DNA of 64,000 nucleotides from Aeromicrobium massiliense JC14 (GCF_000312105.1 NZ_HE978637.1:637936-701935), one strand, 5' to 3'; counted from the stretch's first letter, positions 25,552 to 35,576 are shown. A program made the numbers and translations. The notes: generated by a model not told the origin, from the sequence alone.

Positions 25552-28500
25552 TCAGGGGCCTCCGGGCGCCTGCACGCGGGTGAACGTGCCCTCTTGCTCG
25601 GCCTCCTCCGGGGTGACCGCCTTGCTCCACAACCAGCCCTGCGCCAGGCGGCAGCCGTGCTCGCGCAGCACCCGGGCGTGGTCCTCGGTCTCGACGCCCT
25701 CGGCGACCAGCGCGAGGTCGAGCGTGCGGGCCAGCTGCAGCACCGACGCGACGATGGCCAGCGAGTGCTGGTCGTCGGTCACGCCCGCCACGAAGCTGCG
25801 GTCGATCTTGAGCATCGTGACCGGCAGGTCGCGCAGGTAGGCCAGCGAGCTGTATCCGGTGCCGAAGTCGTCCACCGCGACCGGGAAGCAGTGCGTGCGG
25901 AGCCGGTCGAGCAGCCCGATGGCCACCTCGGGATCGGCCATGATCGCGCTCTCGGTGAGCTCGAGGACGACCTTGCGCGGGTCGAGGCCGTGGTGGGCGG
26001 TGCGCTCGATGATGTAGCGGTCGAGCGTCTCGTCGGCCAGGCTGCGGCCGGACAGGTTGACCGCCACGTAGGCGTCGTCGGGCAGCACGCCGCGCTCGCG
26101 CATCCGGGCGACGTCGCCCAGCGAGCGGTCGAGCGCCCAGCGGTCGAGCTCGGGGGCCAGGCCGAGCGACTCGGCCAGGTCGATGAACCGCTGGGCGGGC
26201 ACCGGACCGTGCTCGGGGTGGTCCCAGCGTGACAGCGCCTCGACGCCCACGACGCGTCCGTCGGCCAGGTCGACAACGGGCTGGTACGCCATCTGCAGGC
26301 CGCCGTCCTGGAGCGCGGCCCGCAGGTCGGCGCCCAGGACGTAGCGCTCGCGGCTGCGGTGCTCGAGCTCGGCGTCGAACACCTGGACGCGTCCACGGCC
26401 GGCGGCCTTCGCCGCGTACATGGCGGTGTCGGCGTAGCGCAGCAGGTCGTCGGGGCTGGCCGCCGGCGACAGGGCGATGCCGATCGAGCCGCCGATGCCG
26501 ATGTGGACGTCGCCGACGTCGAACGGCTCCTGCAGCGCCTCGAGCGCGCGGGTCGCCAGGGCGCGGGCGTGGGACTCGTTCGCGTCGTGCAGCAGGACCG
26601 CGAACTCGTCGCCGCCGAAGCGAGCCACCGTGTCGTGCGGCCCGGCGATGGACGCGAGCCGGTGGGCGACGGCGACCAGCACCTGGTCGCCGACACCGTG
26701 GCCGCGGGCGTCGTTGACGTCCTTGAACAGGTCGAGGTCGACGAACAGCAGGGCCACGTCGGCCTTCTCGTCGAGGGCGTCCTCGATCCGCTCCATGAGC
26801 AGCGAGCGGTTCGGCAGGCCGGTGAGCGCGTCGTGCAGCGCGGCGTGCCACAGCTCGCCCTCGATGCGCCGGGTCTCCGTGACGTCCGAGACCATGGCCA
26901 GCGAGCCCTCGCCGACCCCGTCGGCGTTCCGCATGGGGCTGGCGGCGATGCGCAGCCGGCGGACGCGACCGTCCGGGTGGCGGTAGGCGACCTCGTAGCG
27001 CTCGGAGCCGCGCACCTCGCGCTCGGTGAGGCGGGGGAGCGTGAGCCGGGCGATCTCCTCGTCCATGTAGTCCCACACGGGTGCGGCATAGAGCTGCTCG
27101 AGGGTGTAGCCGACGAGCGAGGCGAGTCGGGCGTTGGCGTAGAGGGTGCGGCCGTCCTGGGCGATGACCCAGATGCCCTCGTCGGCCAGGTCGGCGATCA
27201 TGCGGTGGCGCGCCTCGCTCTCGGCGAGCGCCCGCGCCGACTCGACCTCGTCGGTGACGTCGCGCATGGTCGTGACCACGCCGCCGATCGGGGTGTCGCT
27301 GAGGTTGGTGGACGTCTGCTCGAGCCAGATCTGCTCGCCGCTCTCCAGGAAGGCGCGGAACCGGAAGGTCATCGCGACATCGGTGGTGGTGATGCGCTCC
27401 CACTGCTGGCGCACGAGCTCCGCGTCGTCGGGATGGGCGAAGGCGCCGATCTCGTCGATGACGCCGCTCTCGTGGTAGTTCGCCAGCCGCGGGCCGTTGG
27501 GGGAGGAGTAGAGGATCTCGCGGTTCGGGGTGACGACGGTGAGCAGCTCGTCGCTGCGGTCGGCGATGGTCTCGAACAGGCGCTGGGTCTCCTCGCGCCG
27601 GCGCTCGCTGGCGAACAGGGCTCGCTGGTCCTCCAGCACCGCCGCGTAGCCGATCAGCTCGCCGGCGGCGTTCTGCAGCGCCGTGCCGCTGACGAGCACG
27701 GGGACGGCGCTGCCGTCCTGGTGCCGGAAGACGCGGTACACCCGGTGCGTCGATCGTCCGGCGTCGGCCATGCTGGCCAGCTCGCGTCCGCCGGTGCCCG
27801 GGTCGGTCTCGTGCAGGAAGTCGTCGGGCCGCCGCCCCAGGAACTCCTCGCGCGAACGACCGAGCAGCGTGCAGTACGCGGCGTTGACGTCCTGGTAGCG
27901 GAACGACGGGTCGGTCACCGACTGAGGGATGTAGCTCTGCTCGAACCGGGCCCGGTACTGCGCCTCGTCCTCCGCCCGCCGGGCCTCCTCGGCCTTCTTG
28001 TCGTCGATGTCGACGGCGCTGCCCATGATGCCGGCCACCGAGGGCTCGTGGCGCAGGTCGGTGAGAGTCGCTCGCGTCCACACGGTCGCGCCGTCCGCGC
28101 GCAGCAACCGGATCTCGTAGACCAGCTGGCGCTCGCCCCGGCGGACCCGGTCGAAGGTCTCGCGGGCCAGCGGCACGTCGTCGGGGTGGACGAACGCCAC
28201 GCCCGGCCGTCCGCGCACGTCGTCGACCTGCCAGCCGAACTTCGCCGCGAGGGCGGACGTCGCGAACATGACCCGGCCGTCGTCGTCCATCAACCACATG
28301 ACGTCGGCGGAGTTGGCCGCCAGCACCTGCACGCGCCGGGCGAAGTCCTGCAGGTCGAAGTAGCGGCTCAGCGCCTCGGTCTCGTCGGCGAGCACGACCT
28401 GCAGCTCGTCGCCCTCGCCGGGCGTCCAGGCCATGACGACGTGCTGGAGCTCGCCGTCGTGGGGACGGCGCATCGTGAGCCGTGCGTAGCCGTGGCGCTC

Positions 28501-28710
28501 GGGGGAGGCCAGGATCGCGCGCAGCTCGGCCAGGTCGCGCTCGCCGGCGACGAAGTCGGTCAGCCGGTGCCCGACGACGTAGGTGGTGGGCACCTCCGTG
28601 GCCGCGGTGAAGGTGGGGCCGACGCGCAGGATGCGGCCGTCCGGGTCGAGCGTCAGCGACGTGAAGGGGGCGCGCTCGTGCTCCGGCAGGTGCTGCTCCG
28701 GCTCGTCCAT
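25552..28710 (-). CDS. PAS-GGDEF-EAL cyclic-di-GMP signalling protein
   Basis: A 1052-residue cytoplasmic signalling protein. Up to five PAS-like modules (about residues 15-110, 122-240, 250-365, 375-490 and 500-620) precede a GGDEF domain with an intact ARFGGDEFAVLL motif (about 625-785) and an EAL domain with GVEALSRWDHPEHG (about 795-1040). Both catalytic motifs look intact, so it could both make and degrade c-di-GMP, with PAS domains sensing redox, ligand or light. No membrane segment is evident. ATG 28710 has a gggggaggt site nine bases upstream; a longer frame to 28896 is rejected. Confidence 0.9.
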   Translation of the reverse strand: MDEPEQHLPEHERAPFTSLTLDPDGRILRVGPTFTAATEVPTTYVVGHRLTDFVAGERDLAELRAILASPERHGYARLTMRRPHDGELQHVVMAWTPGEGDELQVVLADETEALSRYFDLQDFARRVQVLAANSADVMWLMDDDGRVMFATSALAAKFGWQVDDVRGRPGVAFVHPDDVPLARETFDRVRRGERQLVYEIRLLRADGATVWTRATLTDLRHEPSVAGIMGSAVDIDDKKAEEARRAEDEAQYRARFEQSYIPQSVTDPSFRYQDVNAAYCTLLGRSREEFLGRRPDDFLHETDPGTGGRELASMADAGRSTHRVYRVFRHQDGSAVPVLVSGTALQNAAGELIGYAAVLEDQRALFASERRREETQRLFETIADRSDELLTVVTPNREILYSSPNGPRLANYHESGVIDEIGAFAHPDDAELVRQQWERITTTDVAMTFRFRAFLESGEQIWLEQTSTNLSDTPIGGVVTTMRDVTDEVESARALAESEARHRMIADLADEGIWVIAQDGRTLYANARLASLVGYTLEQLYAAPVWDYMDEEIARLTLPRLTEREVRGSERYEVAYRHPDGRVRRLRIAASPMRNADGVGEGSLAMVSDVTETRRIEGELWHAALHDALTGLPNRSLLMERIEDALDEKADVALLFVDLDLFKDVNDARGHGVGDQVLVAVAHRLASIAGPHDTVARFGGDEFAVLLHDANESHARALATRALEALQEPFDVGDVHIGIGGSIGIALSPAASPDDLLRYADTAMYAAKAAGRGRVQVFDAELEHRSRERYVLGADLRAALQDGGLQMAYQPVVDLADGRVVGVEALSRWDHPEHGPVPAQRFIDLAESLGLAPELDRWALDRSLGDVARMRERGVLPDDAYVAVNLSGRSLADETLDRYIIERTAHHGLDPRKVVLELTESAIMADPEVAIGLLDRLRTHCFPVAVDDFGTGYSSLAYLRDLPVTMLKIDRSFVAGVTDDQHSLAIVASVLQLARTLDLALVAEGVETEDHARVLREHGCRLAQGWLWSKAVTPEEAEQEGTFTRVQAPGGP

Positions 28711-28923
28711 GCGGTACCTCCCCCTCGGCACCTGCACAGGGTAAGCGAGCCCGGAGCGTGGCGCTCCCGATCGCCCGGATCGGCCGCCGCGCGGTGTGTC
28801 GAGCGGCACGCGGCGGACGGGCTGGGCCCGGGATTGCAGCCGGCTCGCAGCGGCGTCCGACGGGCTTGTCGGTGGGTCCTGCGAAGGTGCTTGCACGAGC
28901 CGGGACGAAGGCGTACGGTTCCC

Positions 28924-28936
28924 CTACATCTAGTAG
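28924..28936. promoter_or_regulatory. NrdR-like box 1
   Basis: ctacatctagtag is an A/T-rich near-palindrome in a GC-rich background. It shares the core acatctagt with a second box exactly 31 bases downstream, about three helical turns, the spacing typical of tandem NrdR boxes. Confidence 0.65.
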
Positions 28937-28954
28937 TTACACGGGTGTAGTTCT

Positions 28955-28968
28955 CCACATCTAGTTCC
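28955..28968. promoter_or_regulatory. NrdR-like box 2
   Basis: ccacatctagttcc repeats the core of box 1 on the same face of the helix. It lies about 95 bases before nrdR, predicting autorepression of nrdR-nrdJ by NrdR. Confidence 0.65.
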
Positions 28969-29062
28969 ACAGAAGTGGCGGCCTCGCCCACAGGAAGCGC
29001 CGTGTTCCACAGCGGGACACACAGCTTCGTCCACACCGCGACGACACCGAAGGAGCCCGCTC

Positions 29063-29557
29063 GTGCACTGTCCGTTCTGCCAGCACGACGACACCAAGGT
29101 GCTCGACAGCCGCATCGCGGACGAGGGTGCCTCGATCCGCCGCCGCCGCACCTGCGCGCGGTGCGAGAAGCGCTTCACCACGATCGAGCAGATGCAGCTC
29201 ATGGTCGTGAAGCGCTCGGGCGCGACCGAGCCGTTCGTCCGCGAGAAGGCGGTCGCCGGCGTCGCGAAGGCCTGCAAGGGCCGTCCGGTCTCCGCCGACG
29301 ACCTGGCCCGGCTCGGGCAGCAGGTCGAGAAGACCCTGCGCGCGTCCGGCTGCGCCGAGGTCCCTGCCCACGAGGTCGGCCTGGCCGTCCTCGAGCCGCT
29401 CAAGGCGCTCGACGAGGTCGCGTACCTGCGCTTCGCCAGCGTCTACAAGGCGTTCGACTCCGCCGACGACTTCGCCGCCGAGATCGCGACGCTCATGGCC
29501 GCCTCCGCCGACGGCGAGCTGGCCGAGACCTCCCGGGTCGAGCACGAAATCCCCTGA
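29063..29557 (+). CDS. nrdR: Transcriptional repressor NrdR
   Basis: An ATP/dATP-sensing repressor of ribonucleotide reductase genes. The 164-residue protein starts with a zinc ribbon, [15 protein letters not shown] then [15 protein letters not shown], followed by the ATP-cone domain (about 45-135, including [15 protein letters not shown]). The GTG start follows aggagc. It is upstream of the reductase gene by 85 bases and behind tandem NrdR-like boxes. Confidence 0.97.
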   Translation: MHCPFCQHDDTKVLDSRIADEGASIRRRRTCARCEKRFTTIEQMQLMVVKRSGATEPFVREKAVAGVAKACKGRPVSADDLARLGQQVEKTLRASGCAEVPAHEVGLAVLEPLKALDEVAYLRFASVYKAFDSADDFAAEIATLMAASADGELAETSRVEHEIP

Positions 29558-29642
29558 CCCGCCAGGTTGTTGAACCTGTCGGGCCACGAACCATCCCAGC
29601 ACCACCCCCACCCACCGCACCGCAGCACACGAGGAGCACTCC

Positions 29643-32522
29643 ATGACGGAGACCGTCAGCGGCCAGACCGGCCCCCGCCGCGCCAAGGGGAAGGCCAAGG
29701 GCCTGACCATCGAGCGCGTCTACACCACCGAGGGCGTGCACCCGTACGACGCCGTCACCTGGGAGCGTCGTGACGTCGTCCAGACCAACTGGAAGACCGG
29801 CGAGAACGTCTTCGAGCAGCGCGGCGTGGAGTTCCCCGACTTCTGGAGCCTGAACGCCTCGACGATCGTCACCACCAAGTACTTCCGCGGTGCGGTCGGC
29901 TCGCCCGAGCGTGAGTCCAGCCTCAAGCAGCTGCTCGACCGCGTCGTGCTGACGTACGTCAAGGCCGGCAAGGACCACGGCTACTTCGCCTCCGACGAGG
30001 ACGCCGAGGTCTTCGAGCACGAGCTGACGCACATGCTCCTGCACCAGGTCTTCAGCTTCAACAGCCCGGTGTGGTTCAACGTGGGCACCTCGAGCCCGCA
30101 GCAGGTCAGCGCCTGCTTCATCCTCGCGGTCGACGACTCGATGGACTCGATCCTGAACTGGTACCGCGAGGAGGGCCTGATCTTCAAGGGCGGCTCCGGT
30201 GCCGGCCTCAACCTCTCGCGCATCCGTTCGTCCAAGGAGCTGCTCCGCTCCTCGGGCGGCACCGCGTCGGGCCCGGTCTCCTTCATGCGCGGTGCGGACG
30301 CGTCGGCCGGCACGATCAAGTCCGGCGGCGCCACGCGTCGCGCGGCCAAGATGGTCGTCCTGGACGTCGACCACCCCGACATCGAGGAGTTCGTCGAGAC
30401 CAAGGAGCGTGAGGAGGAGAAGATCCGAGTCCTGCGCGACGCCGGCTTCGACATGGACCTCGGTGGCTCCGACATCACCAGCGTCCAGTACCAGAACGCC
30501 AACAACTCGGTCCGCGTCAACGACGAGTTCATGCGCGCCGTCGAGGAGGGCACCGACTTCGGTCTGCGCGCCCGCACCAACGGCGAGGTCATCGAGAGCA
30601 TCGACGCCCGCGACCTGTGGGGCAAGATCGCCAAGGCCGCCTGGGCCTGCGCCGACCCCGGCATCCAGTACGACTCGACGATCAACGACTGGCACACCAC
30701 GCCCGAGGCCGGCCGCATCACCGCGTCCAACCCGTGCTCGGAGTACATGCACCTGGACAACTCCAGCTGCAACCTGGCCAGCCTCAACCTGCTCAAGTTC
30801 CTCGAGGACGACGGCAGCTTCGCGGTCGAGCGCTTCGTCAAGAGCGTCGAGATGATCATCACCGCGATGGACATCTCGATCTGCTTCGCCGACTTCCCGA
30901 CCGAGGCGATCGGCGACACGACGCGTGCGTTCCGCCAGCTCGGCATCGGCTACGCCAACCTCGGCGCGCTGCTCATGGCGTCGGGCCTGGCCTACGACTC
31001 CGACGGTGGCCGCGCGCTGGCCGCGTCGATCACGTCGCTGATGACCGGCACCTCCTACCGCCGCTCGGCCGAGCTGGCCGGCGTCGTGGGTGCCTACGAC
31101 GGCTACGCCCAGAACAAGGACGGCCACACCCGCGTCATGCGCAAGCACCTCGCGGCCAACGACGACGTCCGCACGATGCACGCGATGGACATCGCCGTGC
31201 ACCGCGAGGCCACCAAGCAGTGGGCCGAGAACCTGAAGATCGGTGAGAAGGCCGGCTGGCGCAACAGCCAGGCGTCGGTGCTCGCGCCGACCGGCACCAT
31301 CGGCTTCATGATGGACTGCGACACGACCGGCATCGAGCCGGACTTCTCGCTGGTCAAGTTCAAGAAGCTGGTCGGCGGCGGCTCCATGCAGGTCGTCAAC
31401 CAGACCGTCCCGGCGGCGCTGAAGAAGCTCGGCTACACCAACGAGACGATCGAGGCGATCGTCGAGTACATCTCCGAGCACGGCCACGTCATCGACGCGC
31501 CCGGCCTCAAGACCGAGCACTACGAGGTCTTCGACTGCGCCGTCGGCGAGCGGGCCATCAAGCCCATGGGCCACGTGCGCATGATGGCCGCGGCCCAGCC
31601 GTTCCTGTCGGGCGCCATCTCCAAGACGGTCAACATGCCCGAGACCTCGACGGTCGACGAGATCGCCGACGTCTACTTCCAGGGCTGGAAGCTCGGCCTC
31701 AAGGCGCTCGCGGTCTACCGCGACAACTGCAAGGTCGGTCAGCCGCTCAGCGACGCCAAGGCCAAGAAGGCCGAGGCGCCCGCCGAGAAGACCGAGGTCA
31801 AGACGGTCGTCGTCGAGAAGCCGATCCGTCGTCGTCTGCCGAAGTCGCGCACGTCGATCACGACGTCGTTCTCGGTCGGCGGTGCCGAGGGCTACATGAC
31901 CTCCGGCGCGCACGAGAACGGCGACCTGGGCGAGCTGTTCCTCAAGCTGGGCAAGCAGGGCTCGACCCTGGCCGGCGTGATGGACGCCTTCTCGATCGCG
32001 GTCTCGATCGGCCTGCAGTACGGCGTGCCGCTGGAGACCTACGTCCAGAAGTTCACGAACCTGAAGTTCGAGCCGGCCGGCCTGACCGACGACTCGGACA
32101 TCCGCATGGCGCAGTCGATCATGGACTACGTCTTCCGCCGCCTGGCGCTGGACTACCTGGACTTCGACACCCGCTCGGCCCTGGGCATCCACTCGGCCGC
32201 CGAGCGTCAGCGCTACCTGGACACCGGCTCGCACCAGCCGGTCAGCAACGGCACGACGGCCGCCGAGCTCGTCGAGTCCGCGCCGACCGAGAAGGGCGCT
32301 CCGGTCGAGGCCAAGGCCGAGGCTCCGGAGACCCCGGCCGAGGTCGTCGCCGAGACGGCGAAGGTCGCCCCGGCGCAGGCCCACACGTCCGCGGAGCTGC
32401 TGGAGGTCATCACCGGTGCGGCGGTCGACAGCCCGCTGTGCATGACCTGCGGCACCAAGATGCGTCCGGCCGGCTCGTGCCACGTCTGCGAGGGCTGCGG
32501 CTCGACCAGCGGCTGCAGCTGA
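29643..32522 (+). CDS. nrdJ: Vitamin B12-dependent (class II) ribonucleoside-diphosphate reductase
   Basis: An adenosylcobalamin-dependent reductase making deoxyribonucleotides independent of oxygen. The 959-residue length is typical of the actinobacterial NrdJ form. Catalytic-core motifs include SACFILAVDDSMDSILNWY, FKGGSGAGLNLSRIRSSKE, NPCSEYMHLDNSSCNLASL and VLAPTGTIGFMMDCDTTG. An Ala/Glu-rich linker leads to a C-terminal cysteine cluster (CMTCGTKMRPAGSCHVCEGC) that probably relays electrons to the active site. There is no intein. It is followed by a strong terminator and then the restriction island. Confidence 0.97.
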   Translation: MTETVSGQTGPRRAKGKAKGLTIERVYTTEGVHPYDAVTWERRDVVQTNWKTGENVFEQRGVEFPDFWSLNASTIVTTKYFRGAVGSPERESSLKQLLDRVVLTYVKAGKDHGYFASDEDAEVFEHELTHMLLHQVFSFNSPVWFNVGTSSPQQVSACFILAVDDSMDSILNWYREEGLIFKGGSGAGLNLSRIRSSKELLRSSGGTASGPVSFMRGADASAGTIKSGGATRRAAKMVVLDVDHPDIEEFVETKEREEEKIRVLRDAGFDMDLGGSDITSVQYQNANNSVRVNDEFMRAVEEGTDFGLRARTNGEVIESIDARDLWGKIAKAAWACADPGIQYDSTINDWHTTPEAGRITASNPCSEYMHLDNSSCNLASLNLLKFLEDDGSFAVERFVKSVEMIITAMDISICFADFPTEAIGDTTRAFRQLGIGYANLGALLMASGLAYDSDGGRALAASITSLMTGTSYRRSAELAGVVGAYDGYAQNKDGHTRVMRKHLAANDDVRTMHAMDIAVHREATKQWAENLKIGEKAGWRNSQASVLAPTGTIGFMMDCDTTGIEPDFSLVKFKKLVGGGSMQVVNQTVPAALKKLGYTNETIEAIVEYISEHGHVIDAPGLKTEHYEVFDCAVGERAIKPMGHVRMMAAAQPFLSGAISKTVNMPETSTVDEIADVYFQGWKLGLKALAVYRDNCKVGQPLSDAKAKKAEAPAEKTEVKTVVVEKPIRRRLPKSRTSITTSFSVGGAEGYMTSGAHENGDLGELFLKLGKQGSTLAGVMDAFSIAVSIGLQYGVPLETYVQKFTNLKFEPAGLTDDSDIRMAQSIMDYVFRRLALDYLDFDTRSALGIHSAAERQRYLDTGSHQPVSNGTTAAELVESAPTEKGAPVEAKAEAPETPAEVVAETAKVAPAQAHTSAELLEVITGAAVDSPLCMTCGTKMRPAGSCHVCEGCGSTSGCS

Positions 32523-32537
32523 CCTGAAGTCCTCAGG

Positions 32538-32577
32538 TGGACGAGCCCCGGCCCCGACTGGGGTCGGGGCTCGTCCA
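32538..32577 (+). terminator. Terminator after nrdJ
   Basis: A 13-bp perfect stem (tggacgagccccg / cggggctcgtcca) with a GC-rich loop that can itself fold starts 16 bases after nrdJ. It also marks the last clearly core-type DNA before the island. Confidence 0.8.
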
Positions 32578-32631
32578 CAGACACGTCTCGCACATCCCGT
32601 TCCCGTCAGCGTCGACGTCTAGGATTCGAAC

Positions 32632-33975
32632 ATGAGCTCGAAGTCTCCCGCCTTCACCTTTGTCGACCTCTTCGCCGGCATCGGCGGCTTCCACTACGCG
32701 CTGTCCGCCCTCGGAGGGGAGTGCGTGTACGCCTCCGAGATCGACGAGGCGGCGGCGAAGATCTACCAGCACAACTGGGAGATGGACGTGGCGGGGAATA
32801 TTGTTCCCGAGACTGATCCGGTGGTAAGAGTGCCGGCTCATGACGTTCTTACCGCGGGTTTTCCATGCCAGCCCTTCTCCAAGTCGGGTTTGCAGCGCGG
32901 CATGGAAGAGGCGCGGGGTACCCTATTCTACAACATCTGCCGGATTCTTAAGGAGCGCCGGCCCTCCCTTGTGCTACTCGAGAATGTCCGTAACATCGCG
33001 GGCCCCCGTCATAGGCACGAGTGGGCGGTCATCGTTCGCAGCTTGCGTGAACTTGGATACCAGGTTTCTTCTACTCCGGCCGTGTTCTCCCCGCACCTGC
33101 TGCCCGCTTCCTTGGGGGGACGGCCACAGGTTCGGGAGCGCGTCTTTATCGCAGCGACCTACGTCGGCGACGACTCCGCTATGGACGAAGTCGAGCCGGT
33201 TGTCTGCAACCAGCCAGTGGGGGACTGGGACCCCCAGACCTGGGATCTGCGACGGTTCCTGCAGCCTGACGTCGAGATTGAAGGGCGCGTCAACTACGAA
33301 CTCGGGGCCTCTGAAAAGCGGTGGGTGGAGGCGTGGGCTGAGTTCGTTCGTCGCTTGAGGCATGCTGGCGTTCGAAAACTGCCCGGATTCCCGATCTGGG
33401 TAGACGAATTCGTTCACGCTGATATTTTCGATTTGCCGGTTGGGTTGCCTGCATGGAAATCGAACTTCTTGCGCAAGAATTCCGAGTTCTACACTCAGCA
33501 CCGCAAACTAATCGACGCCTGGCTCGCTGATTTTGACGGCCTTGATGGTTTCCCGCCGTCGCGACGGAAGTTTGAATGGCAAGCTCAGGATGCGCAATCG
33601 CTTGAGGAATGCATCCTCCATTTTCGGCCGTCGGGCATCCGAGTGAAAAAAGCGACCTACGTCCCTGCTCTCGTGGCTATGGGGCAAACTACCGTCCTGG
33701 GAAGTCCCCTTCGGCGGATCACGCCCGTAGAGGCTGCGCGAATGCAGGGCTTCCCCGACACGTTCGAGTTCCCAGGCCAGGTCGATCAGGCGACGTACAG
33801 GCAACTCGGGAACGCGGTGAACACCGGCGTCGTGTACCACGTCATGCGACAGCAGATGAAGCGAGCAGGCCAACGGTGGAGCAAGATTGTGTCTGACACT
33901 CCTCCTAGCGTCGACCAAGTCGACGTCCTTCCCCGTACTCGGCGAACTCGCCCCAACGCCCCCGAAACCTGCTGA
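32632..33975 (+). CDS. DNA (cytosine-5-)-methyltransferase
   Basis: A 447-residue C5-cytosine methyltransferase, the modification arm of the island. Ordered motifs: I FVDLFAGIGGFHYAL (9-23), IV GFPCQPFSKSG with catalytic Cys79, VI LLENVRN (E117-N-V), VIII QVRERVFI (166-173), a target-recognition region (about 180-330), and IX/X ending RQLGNAVNTGVVYHV. All catalytic elements are intact. Codon choice changes abruptly after codon 55: before it, nearly every codon ends in G or C; after it, A/T-ending codons are frequent. It is the first gene of a four-gene operon with an ATPase, a Z1 protein and a PD-(D/E)XK protein. The target sequence is unknown. Confidence 0.93.
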   Translation: MSSKSPAFTFVDLFAGIGGFHYALSALGGECVYASEIDEAAAKIYQHNWEMDVAGNIVPETDPVVRVPAHDVLTAGFPCQPFSKSGLQRGMEEARGTLFYNICRILKERRPSLVLLENVRNIAGPRHRHEWAVIVRSLRELGYQVSSTPAVFSPHLLPASLGGRPQVRERVFIAATYVGDDSAMDEVEPVVCNQPVGDWDPQTWDLRRFLQPDVEIEGRVNYELGASEKRWVEAWAEFVRRLRHAGVRKLPGFPIWVDEFVHADIFDLPVGLPAWKSNFLRKNSEFYTQHRKLIDAWLADFDGLDGFPPSRRKFEWQAQDAQSLEECILHFRPSGIRVKKATYVPALVAMGQTTVLGSPLRRITPVEAARMQGFPDTFEFPGQVDQATYRQLGNAVNTGVVYHVMRQQMKRAGQRWSKIVSDTPPSVDQVDVLPRTRRTRPNAPETC

Positions 33976-34037
33976 ATTTCAACACCCTAGACGGTCTATC
34001 CAGGTACGTTAGGCACCACCGACGGAGGAGTCTTGCA

Positions 34038-35576
34038 GTGAGTCACGAGTCCATCAGCATTCGCCCTGGTGTGGGGATGCTCAACTTGTTCCCTCACATG
34101 AAGTACCAACCGTGGTACGCGCTTGGCGAACTGGTCGACAACGCAATCCAGAGTTACGTAGCCAACCGCGACGCCCTCCGTGAAGTAGACGGCACCAACT
34201 ACGTGCTGCGAATCGAGATCTCGATCGATAGGACTGACGGCGGTGCCATCACGGTACGAGATAACGCCGCCGGGATTGCAGCGGCCGAGTGGTCACGGGC
34301 GTTTCGCGTGGCAGAGCCGCCCTCCGACAGCAGCGGACTGTCGCAATTTGGCATCGGAATGAAAGCCGCCTGTTGTTGGTTCGCACGGAAGTGGTCAGTA
34401 CGCTCCACTGCCCTCGGTGAGGAAAGTTCGCGAACGGTGCACTTTGACGTTCCTGCAATCGTGGAGGCGCGAGAGGAGTCTCTTTCGATCGACGAGGACT
34501 TCGAAGAATCCGCTGAGCATTTCACCGAGGTTCGCATGACGGGCCTACATCGTACCCCGCAGAAGCGCACCCTGGCAAAAATCCGCGAATATCTTGGCGG
34601 GATTTATCGTCAATTCCTCAGGAATGGTGACGTTATCATCACCGTCAACGACGAGGAAATTTCGTATGATGAGCCGGTCGTCTTGAATGCGCCGGACTGG
34701 CGCGATCCAGCTGGAGAAGCCGTCTATTGGCGCAAGGAGGTCAATATTCGGCTGGCGTCCGGCCGCCGCGTCACCGGCTTTGTCGCCATTCGTGAGCGAG
34801 GCGCTACGGCAAGCGCCGGGTTGGCGCTGTTCTATCGTCGCAAAGTGGTGATGGGAGCAGGCGATGAGACGTACCGACCAGCACAGATTTTCGGGGCCTC
34901 TAACGACTTTCGGTACCAGCGCGTCTTCGGCGAACTGCACATGGATGACTTTTCAGTCACTTACACTAAAGACGCTTTGGTGTGGTACGACGAAGAGGAA
35001 GAATTTCTCGACCTTCTTCGTAAGCATCTCGACGGTGAACCCTACCCGCTTCTCAGGCAAGCGAAGAACTACCGTACCCGTACATCCGCTCCCGCCCCCC
35101 GGGAAGTTGCTGCCGGTGTCCTGGACGAGATCGTTGACCGGCTACAAGTAGTTCAGAATCATCAAGTAGGAGATACGGACTCGTCCGCGCGTGGGGAACT
35201 GGACGGCTTTCCGCCGATCGCATCGAGTGACGGCGTCGAGACCGTGTCCGTCGACCGGGTTCTGACACTGGATGCTGGAGGCAGCGTTTGGCGCGTGTCA
35301 TTCAAGTTGATTGATGACCCTGCGAACTCTCGGTGGCTGACCGTCGACGAGCGCGGGGGCCCTGATCCCGCTATCGAACTCAAAGTGAATCAGGCCCATC
35401 CCTTCATGCGTACTTACTGTGAGTTGCCTAGTGAAGGTCTGGAGCCCGTCTGGCGGATAGCAATTGCGCTTGGTCTTGGTCAGGCTCTAGCTCGGCAGGG
35501 TGGAGCAAAGATGCCGGGTCTCGTGACCGAACATACTAACGCCATTCTGCGGAACTATCTCTCGACTAAGGCATAG
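34038..35576 (+). CDS. MORC/MutL-like GHKL ATPase of restriction-type operon
   Basis: A 512-residue GHKL-superfamily ATPase. The N-box is ALGELVDNAIQSY (Glu31, Asn35), the G1 box VRDNAAGIAAAEW (73-85), and the G2 lid SGLSQFGIGMKAACCWFA (99-116). This resembles the MutL/MORC-like ATPases found in bacterial restriction-modification operons rather than sensor kinases; there is no histidine or membrane domain. The C-terminal half is unassigned. GTG 34038 follows ggaggag. It begins 62 bases after the methyltransferase and 11 bases before the Z1 gene. A role in ATP-dependent conformational control of restriction is inferred from family context. Confidence 0.85.
   Translation: MSHESISIRPGVGMLNLFPHMKYQPWYALGELVDNAIQSYVANRDALREVDGTNYVLRIEISIDRTDGGAITVRDNAAGIAAAEWSRAFRVAEPPSDSSGLSQFGIGMKAACCWFARKWSVRSTALGEESSRTVHFDVPAIVEAREESLSIDEDFEESAEHFTEVRMTGLHRTPQKRTLAKIREYLGGIYRQFLRNGDVIITVNDEEISYDEPVVLNAPDWRDPAGEAVYWRKEVNIRLASGRRVTGFVAIRERGATASAGLALFYRRKVVMGAGDETYRPAQIFGASNDFRYQRVFGELHMDDFSVTYTKDALVWYDEEEEFLDLLRKHLDGEPYPLLRQAKNYRTRTSAPAPREVAAGVLDEIVDRLQVVQNHQVGDTDSSARGELDGFPPIASSDGVETVSVDRVLTLDAGGSVWRVSFKLIDDPANSRWLTVDERGGPDPAIELKVNQAHPFMRTYCELPSEGLEPVWRIAIALGLGQALARQGGAKMPGLVTEHTNAILRNYLSTKA

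Larger units (their letters stand above)
28711..29062. other. Intergenic region between the PAS-GGDEF-EAL and nrdR genes
   Basis: This 352-base stretch holds the divergent promoters. The nrdR-proximal third contains two NrdR-like boxes; the rest is GC-rich with no convincing gene, tRNA or cobalamin-riboswitch signature. Confidence 0.6.

Noticed and set aside
28740..29062. Cobalamin riboswitch upstream of nrdR-nrdJ
   Set aside because: I found no B12-box-like gccactg element or the expected long leader fold; the NrdR-like boxes explain the conserved patch.
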